Assembly (NCBI GenBank): GCA_027294185.1
Contig: JAPUME010000120.1
Coordinates: 1 to 8,265, forward strand
Reading direction: 5' to 3'
Length of the DNA stretch: 8,265 bases
From: Acidobacteriota bacterium
Lineage (GTDB): Bacteria; Acidobacteriota; Terriglobia; UBA7540; JAPUME01
Both the position numbers and the translations under genes were made by a program. Each line of letters begins with the position of its first letter. The first letter of the stretch is position 1. The notes beneath the pieces are model-generated. The model worked only from the letters and a program-made list of their open reading frames with translations, had not been told where the DNA came from and made no database searches. Below are positions 1 through 5,308 of the stretch, in pieces.

Positions 1-1700
1 CCGGGGAACCCCCTTTTGCCAGTCTCGGAGCCAAGGTGGGCGAGGTGAGGCCCACGTCGGTCCTAATCCAGAGCTACCTGTTCGACCAACCCGTGGAGAC
101 CCTGCTCCGTCAGCCTTACGCGCAGCGAACCTACAGGGGGCGACCCGGTCGAGTGCGGGTGGAATACAGCCCCTCGAAGTTGTCTGATCTCTCTTCCGGC
201 CTCGTTTCGCAGGGAGATTTTGACCTTCACCTCAGCAGGAGCAGCGAGAGCCGATTCACGAGCTGGGTAGAGGTTCCCCAAAACGCGCCGCTCGTTTCGA
301 ACTCGCACAACCCGGCCGAGCTAAACCTTTTGCAGGAAGCTCAAGGGGATGATTTTTCGCTCCACCTGTCTCTGGAATCCCTGCGCCCGGCTACCCGGTA
401 TGAGTATCGCCTGTGGATTCAAGGGTCGGAAGGGGGAAGCGTCCGCCCCAGCCGTACCTTCCAGTTCACGACAGCCCCGAACCCTGCCGACCTTCAAGAT
501 GTGAGCTTTCTTGCCACCACCTGCTTCAATCACGCCCGCATGAGAGACCTCAAGGAGGATATCTGGCCGGTGCGGGGATTTCGAATGTATCGCGGCATCC
601 TGGACCGGGTAGCGAAGGGCGAGTTGAAGTTCGATTTCGCAGTCTTCAACGGCGACACGGTTTACCTGGACAAACAGAATCCGACTTACCGTCGCGGCGT
701 CGCCAAAAGGCGGGAAGACATGCGGGCCCGATTCTTTGACACCTACCTGACCCCCCTGTCGAGGGAGTTCTTCCGACAATTTCCCGCCTACTTCCTCAAG
801 GACGACCACGACTGGCGATTCAACGACGCCGACCCGATATTCAATTCCCAGGGTACCTCGGGCACCGGCCTGATCCAGGTCCGAAAGTATTATCGCGGTC
901 CGCCCGGACCTCTCCTGGGAAAGAAAATCTTCGAGGAAATGAACCCGGTCGAGCAAGGTCCCAGCCGTCCTCCTTATCGAACATTCCGCTGGGGGCGGGG
1001 CTTGCAGATCTGGCTGCTCGAGGCGCGGGAGTGCCGCTATCCGAATGCGCGTCAGCTCAAGCGCTATGGCATCAAAGGACTGGTCCCACCGGCAGAAAAC
1101 CGGCCCGACCCGAAACTCTTCTATCCCGGTTACTGCGGCACACCCTCGGAGGAGCAAGCCTGGGGCGAAAAGCAGTTCTCCTGGCTGATGGAAACCCTGA
1201 AAGCAAGCGATGCCTATTTCAAAATCATCATCTCTCCCACTCCTGTTTTGGGACCCGATCAGAAAGTATACTGGCGGATCGGATTGAATCCGTTGCGCCG
1301 CAAGCAGGACAACCACATCACCCGCTATCGTCAGGAATTCACCCGTTTTCTTCAGGCTGTCCGGGAGGAAGGACTGGAAAACCTCTATTTCGTATCCGGC
1401 GACCGTCACTTTCTCTGGCACAGCCGCTACGAGACGCGGAACGGGAAGTTTTCCCTGCACGAGTTCGGAAGCGGACCATTTGCTGACGACATCGTCCCCT
1501 TCGGCAAGCTGTTCTATGAAGACGAGGAGGGCACGGCGTACCTGGAGGCAGGCCTGCCGAGCGCCGGATTCCTTCATGTCCGGGTGGAAAACGTGGCGGT
1601 TCAACCGCGGCTGCACGTCGAGTGGTACGCCATGCAGGACTGGGGGAGGGCCGCGGTGGCGCGCTGGAGCCACAGTTTCGAAGCTCCTTACCTTCCCTAG
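1..1700 (+). CDS. PhoD-like metallophosphatase (alkaline phosphatase D family), 5' end outside window
   Basis: Likely a phosphomonoesterase or phosphodiesterase with a PhoD-type dinuclear metal site, normally exported; the specific substrate cannot be read. The frame is open to the left edge (first whole codon at 3), and GTG 36 sits inside the N-terminal domain, so the true start and any signal peptide lie upstream. Numbering from GTG 36, residues 1 to about 150 form the Fn3-like PhoD N-domain (GEVRPTSVL at the start, LRPATRYEYRLWI near the end). The catalytic domain follows with TTCFNHA (Cys163, where PhoD proteins carry an iron-ligand Cys), FNGDTVY (Asp207), KDDHDW (Asp256 to Trp260) and SGDRHF (Asp456, His458). 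These motifs occur in family order, so the enzyme looks intact. The stop is TAG at 1698-1700. A 255-bp spacer follows, so it is probably not co-transcribed with the polyamine genes. Family assignment is firm. Confidence 0.93.
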   Translation, partial: GEPPFASLGAKVGEVRPTSVLIQSYLFDQPVETLLRQPYAQRTYRGRPGRVRVEYSPSKLSDLSSGLVSQGDFDLHLSRSSESRFTSWVEVPQNAPLVSNSHNPAELNLLQEAQGDDFSLHLSLESLRPATRYEYRLWIQGSEGGSVRPSRTFQFTTAPNPADLQDVSFLATTCFNHARMRDLKEDIWPVRGFRMYRGILDRVAKGELKFDFAVFNGDTVYLDKQNPTYRRGVAKRREDMRARFFDTYLTPLSREFFRQFPAYFLKDDHDWRFNDADPIFNSQGTSGTGLIQVRKYYRGPPGPLLGKKIFEEMNPVEQGPSRPPYRTFRWGRGLQIWLLEARECRYPNARQLKRYGIKGLVPPAENRPDPKLFYPGYCGTPSEEQAWGEKQFSWLMETLKASDAYFKIIISPTPVLGPDQKVYWRIGLNPLRRKQDNHITRYRQEFTRFLQAVREEGLENLYFVSGDRHFLWHSRYETRNGKFSLHEFGSGPFADDIVPFGKLFYEDEEGTAYLEAGLPSAGFLHVRVENVAVQPRLHVEWYAMQDWGRAAVARWSHSFEAPYLP

Positions 1701-1829
1701 CCGCTATCTTCGCGCGCGAACTCCCCCGGTCCCGCCGGATGCAGGGTGAAAAGAAAGTGTCCGGCTTCCCCCTTGTTTCTTCCCGCTGCTCCGCATTCAC
1801 TTTTTTCTCTGCCAACGGCCACAATTTCG

Positions 1830-1858
1830 TTGACACTTTTCGAGAAATTTTGCAAGCT
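1830..1858 (+). promoter_or_regulatory. possible sigma70 -35 element upstream of the polyamine cluster
   Basis: The 255-bp gap between the phosphatase stop and the arginine decarboxylase start contains a perfect TTGACA at 1830-1835. It lies in a locally AT-rich patch, unlike the GC-rich surroundings. At 16 to 18 bp spacing the -10 position reads only CAAGCT or AAGCTT, a poor match, so this would be a weak or activator-dependent promoter, or chance. If used, it would leave a leader of roughly 90 nt before ATG 1956. I see no clear terminator, riboswitch or small gene in the rest of the gap; a 5-bp CTTCG/CGAAG pairing at 1883-1909 is too weak to call. Confidence 0.25.
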
Positions 1859-1955
1859 TACGAGTCCCGGCGTTGAGGCTCACTTCGGAAAACTCTTCCC
1901 CCTGCGAAGCGGAAAAGGTCGGCGCTCGAATACCCAGGAAAGGCAGTGAGGCTGG

Positions 1956-2510
1956 ATGTTTGTGGCCAAGAAAATCTTCTTGACCAAGGGTGTGGGAAAG
2001 AGCAGGGAAAAGCTCTCCTCCTTCGAGCTGGCCCTCCGCAACGCAGGGATTGCCGCTTACAACCTGGTCCGTGTATCGAGCATTTTCCCTCCTCATTGCA
2101 AGCTGATTTCACGCACACAGGGTTTGAAGATGCTGCATGACGGCCAGGTCGTCTATTGTGTGATGAGCGAGAACTCCACACGCGAACCTCACCGTCTGGT
2201 GGCCGCCTCCATCGGCCTGGCCCTGCCGGTGGACAAGAACATGTACGGCTATCTCTCCGAGCACCACTCCTTCGGACAGACCGAAGAGTTGGCCGGGGAA
2301 TATGCGGAAGAGTTGGCGGCTGAGATGCTCGCCACCACGCTGGACGTGGAGTTCGACCCGGAACACAGTTGGGACGAAAAGAAAGAAATCTACCGCATCT
2401 CGAACCGTATCGTTCGAACCATGGAGATTACCCAATCGGCCATCGGCAATAAACGCGGCCTCTGGACTACGGTCATCGGCGCTGCGATCATGCTCGGGAG
2501 TGAAGATTGA
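1956..2510 (+). CDS. pdaD: Pyruvoyl-dependent arginine decarboxylase
   Basis: Converts arginine to agmatine and CO2, the first step of the agmatine route to polyamines, in the cytoplasm. The 184-residue protein has the length and layout of the PvlArgDC family. In this family the proenzyme cleaves itself between two serines, producing a small beta chain and an alpha chain whose new N-terminal serine becomes the pyruvoyl cofactor. The matching site is the VSSIFPP motif, Ser41-Ser42. Other family-like segments are GQVVYCVMSEN (about 63-73), MYGYLSEHHSFG (about 96-107) and the C-terminal GLWTTVIGAAI. ATG 1956 is chosen because GTGAGG lies 4 nt upstream and the N-terminus (MFVAKKIFLTKG) starts where the family does. 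It heads a cluster with the DHS-family gene, overlapping it by 4 nt, and an agmatinase that would consume its product. Pyruvoyl enzymes are self-processing and need no PLP. Assignment is confident. Confidence 0.93.
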   Translation: MFVAKKIFLTKGVGKSREKLSSFELALRNAGIAAYNLVRVSSIFPPHCKLISRTQGLKMLHDGQVVYCVMSENSTREPHRLVAASIGLALPVDKNMYGYLSEHHSFGQTEELAGEYAEELAAEMLATTLDVEFDPEHSWDEKKEIYRISNRIVRTMEITQSAIGNKRGLWTTVIGAAIMLGSED

Positions 2511-3640
2511 AGCCGAAGAAGAACAGACGCGCTTCCCGCTCGCACCCTCCGGCCCGCGCCGCTGCGGCAACGGTGCCTGCGTCGGTAACTCCCCCCCCCA
2601 ACGAGATGCGCAAAGAGGTCATTCTCTCCCGCCCCACCCGCCCCCTGCAGATCGACGAGCGCAAGAACGTAAGCGCGCTGCTTGAAAAGATGCAGGGAAT
2701 CTCCTTTCAGGGGCGGAACCTGGCGAGCGCTTATCAGGTGTGGCGCAAGATGCTCCAGGAGCCCATGATGATCATGATGGGCATGTCGGGCGCGATGATC
2801 CCGGCGGGCATGCGCGAGTTGGTCGTCTACATGATCCGCAACCGGCTGATCGACTGCCTGGTTTCGACCGGCGCCAATTTCTTCCACGATTTTCACGAAT
2901 CGCTCGGCCGCCACCACTACCAGTGCAGCCCTGATGTGGACGACGTCCAGCTTCAGATCAACATGGTCGACCGCATGTATGACACTCTGGCCGACGAAGA
3001 AGAGTTCCGCCAGGAGGACACCTGGCTCGGGCGGTTCGCTGCGAGCCTGGATAACTCCCGCCCCTACACGACGCGGGAATTCCTCTATTTGCTCGGCAAG
3101 GAAACCTCGAAGATCGCCAAGACCGACGGCATCGTAACCGCGGCGGCCAAGGCCGGAATACCGCTTTTTTGCCCGGCCATCGGTGATTCCTCGATCGGCA
3201 TCGGCATCGCCGAGAACCGCAACCTGGGGAAAAACAACCTGACCTTCGACGTGATCGGCGACGTAGTGGAGTCCTCCGAGCTGGCCGGGGGGGCTCCGAA
3301 CTCCAGCGTCATCTACTTCGGAGGCGGCACGCCCAAGAATTTCGTTCAACAGAGCGACATCACGGCGACTTTCGCTCACGAAGCCAAGGGCGGCCACAAG
3401 TTCGCCCTGCAGGTGGTGACCGATTCTCCTCAATGGGGAGGGCTGTCCGGCTGCACCTTTGAAGAAGCGCAAAGTTGGGGGAAAATCCAGCACGATGCCG
3501 AAATGGTCACGGTCAACTGCGACTCGACCATTGCCATGCCCATCCTGGTGACGGCTCTCTCGGAAGACCCGAACTTGATCCGCCGCCGCAAGAAGCCCAC
3601 CTTCAAGATGGGCCGGAAGCTGGAGTTCCGGTTTCCCTGA
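2507..3640 (+). CDS. Deoxyhypusine synthase family protein (probable homospermidine synthase-like enzyme)
   Basis: NAD-dependent aminobutyltransferase family. True DHS modifies archaeal or eukaryotic eIF5A, which bacteria lack; some bacterial relatives make homospermidine from putrescine. The 377-residue protein has STGANFFHDFH (about 125-135), GDSSIGIGIAE (about 225-235), FGGGTPKN (271-278) and SWGKI with Lys326. Lys326 matches the catalytic imine-forming lysine of human DHS (Lys329 by my recollection), and Asp339 matches its Asp342. TTG 2507 is chosen because GGGAG lies 7 nt upstream and TTGA overlaps the preceding stop, suggesting translational coupling. ATG 2606 (Met34) is the alternative: residues 1-33 are a basic Pro/Ala-rich stretch unlike a folded domain, but no Shine-Dalgarno precedes it. 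A run of nine C (2591-2599) encodes Pro29-31. Its place between arginine decarboxylase and agmatinase supports a polyamine role; the exact product is not determined. Confidence 0.85.
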   Translation: MKPKKNRRASRSHPPARAAAATVPASVTPPPNEMRKEVILSRPTRPLQIDERKNVSALLEKMQGISFQGRNLASAYQVWRKMLQEPMMIMMGMSGAMIPAGMRELVVYMIRNRLIDCLVSTGANFFHDFHESLGRHHYQCSPDVDDVQLQINMVDRMYDTLADEEEFRQEDTWLGRFAASLDNSRPYTTREFLYLLGKETSKIAKTDGIVTAAAKAGIPLFCPAIGDSSIGIGIAENRNLGKNNLTFDVIGDVVESSELAGGAPNSSVIYFGGGTPKNFVQQSDITATFAHEAKGGHKFALQVVTDSPQWGGLSGCTFEEAQSWGKIQHDAEMVTVNCDSTIAMPILVTALSEDPNLIRRRKKPTFKMGRKLEFRFP

Positions 3641-3653
3641 GAGGGAGAAATCT

Positions 3654-3680
3654 GCCGGCGCTTGACCCGAAGCTGCCGGC
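3654..3680 (+). promoter_or_regulatory. Strong intercistronic hairpin between the DHS-family and agmatinase genes
   Basis: The 59-nt gap holds two copies of CTGCCGGCG (3652-3660 and 3673-3681). Because GCCGGC is self-complementary, the copies can pair. GCCGGCGCTT (3654-3663) pairs with AAGC plus GCCGGC (3670-3673 and 3675-3680), leaving one bulged U at 3674 and a six-base loop, GACCCG. No U-run follows, so it is not a standard intrinsic terminator. It could stabilise or mark a processing point in the transcript, or tune expression of the last gene. The pairing is seen directly; function is inference. Confidence 0.5.
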
Positions 3681-3699
3681 GTTCCCGTAAACATCCATC

Positions 3700-4593
3700 A
3701 TGCTGACCGGCTATCCCGCAGCTCCTCCCATCAATTTCGGCGGACTCCCACCCGAGCAATCCGACTACAAAACCTCGCCCATCGTCATCTGGCCGATTCC
3801 TCTCGACCGCACCACGACCTATATCTCCGGCACACGCTACGGGCCGCGCGCGATTCTTGAAGCCTCGCGCAACATGGAAACCTTCGACGATGAGCTTTGG
3901 GCCGAAGTTTGCGATCGCGGCATCGCCACGCTGCCCGAGCTGGAGACACAGGAAAGCAGCCTCGAACAGGTGATGGCAAACATTCGCACCGTCGCCGGCC
4001 AACTGGCCACAGAGGATAAATTTGTCGTGGCGTTGGGAGGCGAACATTCCCTGACCGGCCCCGTTGTCTCCGCCTACGCCAAGAAATACTCCGACCTCAC
4101 CGTGCTCCAGGTGGATGCCCACGCCGACCTGCGCGAGGCCTACCAGCAGAACCGCCACAGCCATGCCTCGGTCATGCGGCGCGTGGTTGAAATCTGCCCT
4201 GCCGTGCAGGTGGGTATCCGCAGCCTCTCGAAAGAAGAAGCCCTGGCCTTGCCCCAACTCAAGACGAAAATCTTCTGGGCAAAAGATATCGCAGGCCACC
4301 CGGCTGAGGAGTGGGCCGAACAAGTGGTCGATGAACTGAGCGACCACGTTTACGTCACGCTCGACCTGGACGGTTTCGACCCGGCCTACCTGCCCGCCAC
4401 GGGCACTCCTGAGCCCGGCGGGCTCGATTGGTATCAGGTCACGGGCCTGATTCGAACCCTCGCTCGAAAGAAGAAAGTCGTCGCTATGGATGTGGTCGAG
4501 CTGCTCCCTCAGCCCGGCGAACATGCGTCGGATTTCCTCGCCGCCAAGCTCATCTACAAGTGCCTCAGTTACCTGTTCCTTAAAAAGAGTTAA
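3700..4593 (+). CDS. speB: Agmatinase (arginase/ureohydrolase superfamily)
   Basis: Hydrolyses agmatine to putrescine and urea at a binuclear manganese site, in the cytoplasm. The 297-residue length is typical. All six expected metal ligands are visible: His116 in GGEHSLT, Asp139, His141 and Asp143 in DAHADL, and Asp222 and Asp224 in DLDGFDPAYLP, followed by TGTPEPGG. The GGLDW region and the DVVELLP stretch near residue 265 are also family-typical. ATG 3700 is the only sensible start: an in-frame TAA sits 12 nt upstream at 3688-3690 and the next Met is residue 59 or so. No Shine-Dalgarno is visible in the 19 nt before it; a GAGGGAG at 3641-3647 lies on the far side of the hairpin. Guanidinobutyrase, arginase or aminopropylagmatine ureohydrolase activity cannot be excluded by sequence alone, but the neighbouring arginine decarboxylase makes agmatine, or an agmatine derivative, the likely substrate. 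Confidence 0.9.
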   Translation: MLTGYPAAPPINFGGLPPEQSDYKTSPIVIWPIPLDRTTTYISGTRYGPRAILEASRNMETFDDELWAEVCDRGIATLPELETQESSLEQVMANIRTVAGQLATEDKFVVALGGEHSLTGPVVSAYAKKYSDLTVLQVDAHADLREAYQQNRHSHASVMRRVVEICPAVQVGIRSLSKEEALALPQLKTKIFWAKDIAGHPAEEWAEQVVDELSDHVYVTLDLDGFDPAYLPATGTPEPGGLDWYQVTGLIRTLARKKKVVAMDVVELLPQPGEHASDFLAAKLIYKCLSYLFLKKS

Positions 4594-4606
4594 ATTCCGG
4601 GCATCC

Positions 4607-4634
4607 ACGCCGCTTGCGCAGGGATTCGGCGTTT
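4607..4634 (+). terminator. Weak terminator-like hairpin after the agmatinase gene
   Basis: ACGCCG (4607-4612) can pair with CGGCGT (4627-4632), a six-bp stem with a 14-nt loop, beginning 13 nt after the agmatinase stop. It is followed by TTTC and a pyrimidine-rich stretch, not a clean T-run. This is consistent with a boundary between the polyamine cluster and the next unit, but the stem is short and the loop long. Confidence 0.3.
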
Positions 4635-4664
4635 CAGAGTTTCCTCTCCCTTTTCGATTCCTAA

Positions 4665-4693
4665 TGGACAGCCTGAATAAACCACGGTAGCAT
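4665..4693 (+). promoter_or_regulatory. Candidate sigma70-type promoter for the DJ-1/M28 unit
   Basis: TGGACA (4665-4670, five of six to TTGACA) and TAGCAT (4688-4693, four of six to TATAAT) are separated by 17 bp, the preferred spacing. Transcription would start near 4700, leaving about 37 nt before ATG 4737. The site lies in the 143-bp gap between the agmatinase and DJ-1/PfpI genes, downstream of the terminator-like hairpin, which is where a new transcription unit would be expected. Confidence 0.45.
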
Positions 4694-4736
4694 TAGGTTT
4701 CCTTGTTACTTCTTGTGTGAAGGAGGGACCTTCCTG

Positions 4737-5303
4737 ATGGAACTCACGGGAGCAAAGATTGCCGTTTTGGTGGAAAACTACTACCAGGAGCTGGAGGTCT
4801 GGTATCCGTTGCTGCGTTGCCGCGAGGCCGGAGCCGATGCCTTCACGGTGGCGGCGGAAGCCGGACAAACCTACAAAAGCAAACTGGGCTATCCGGTGGT
4901 TGCCGACCGCTCCATTGACTCGGTGCGGGCCGAAGACCTGGACGCAGTCGTCATTCCCGGCGGCTGGGCCCCCGACTTCCTGCGGCAGGATGAGCGAATG
5001 GTGGAACTGGTCCGCCAGATGGACCGCCAGGGGAAAGTAGTGGCTTCCATCTGCCACGCCGGATGGATGCTCTGCTCGGCGCGAATCCTCAAAGGACGGC
5101 GCGCCACCTCCTATAAGTCCATTAGGGACGACATGATTAATGCAGGCGCTGACTACCGGGACGAGGAAGTCGTGGTGGACGGAAACCTGATCACCTCCCG
5201 GACTCCGCAGGACCTGCCCGCCTTCTGCCGCGAGATTCTCCGGCTGGTTTCGAGTTCAAAGAAGGCATCCCGTCAAGCTTCCGAGGTTGGCGCGAAGAGC
5301 TGA
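4737..5303 (+). CDS. DJ-1/PfpI family protein (YhbO/YraA-like)
   Basis: Cytoplasmic Rossmann-like protein of the class I glutamine-amidotransferase-like superfamily. Relatives are described as stress proteins, proteases or deglycases, so the activity here is uncertain. With ATG 4737 it has 188 residues, normal for the PfpI branch. The nucleophile is Cys106 in SICHAGWML, and Glu20 in YQELEVWYP matches the conserved acidic residue beside it. The later stretch KGRRATSYKSIRDD, DEEVVVDGNLITSR and DLPAFCREI is typical of the YhbO/PfpI branch. The usual CHGP after the nucleophile is CHAG here. ATG 4737 is preferred over in-frame TTG 4713 because a perfect AGGAGG (4721-4726) lies 10 nt upstream of the ATG and inside the longer reading. 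The M28 peptidase gene starts 5 bp after the stop, so the two are probably co-transcribed. Family call is firm; substrate is not. Confidence 0.9.
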   Translation: MELTGAKIAVLVENYYQELEVWYPLLRCREAGADAFTVAAEAGQTYKSKLGYPVVADRSIDSVRAEDLDAVVIPGGWAPDFLRQDERMVELVRQMDRQGKVVASICHAGWMLCSARILKGRRATSYKSIRDDMINAGADYRDEEVVVDGNLITSRTPQDLPAFCREILRLVSSSKKASRQASEVGAKS

Positions 5304-5308
5304 CATGA

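Noticed and set aside
321..1673. 450-codon open frame on the - strand across the phosphatase gene
   Set aside because: It lies fully antisense to a gene with all PhoD motifs in order, and its translation shows no recognisable domain. Long antisense frames are expected in GC-rich coding DNA.
1746..1949. Small + strand open frames in the gap before the arginine decarboxylase gene
   Set aside because: No Shine-Dalgarno with good spacing, compositionally odd translations rich in Ser, Phe and Arg, and several overlapping frames of similar length; nothing favours any as a gene.
2390..3694. 434-codon open frame on the - strand across the DHS-family gene
   Set aside because: Antisense to a clearly conserved + strand gene and running into both neighbours, with a low-complexity His/Val/Ala/Gly/Asp-rich translation and no motifs.
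3430..4608. 392-codon open frame on the - strand across the agmatinase gene
   Set aside because: Antisense to the ureohydrolase with all six metal ligands; no motifs and no separate promoter or ribosome site seen.
4713..4736. TTG 4713 as the start of the DJ-1/PfpI protein
   Set aside because: The perfect AGGAGG ribosome site lies inside this extension and points to ATG 4737, whose N-terminus also fits the family.
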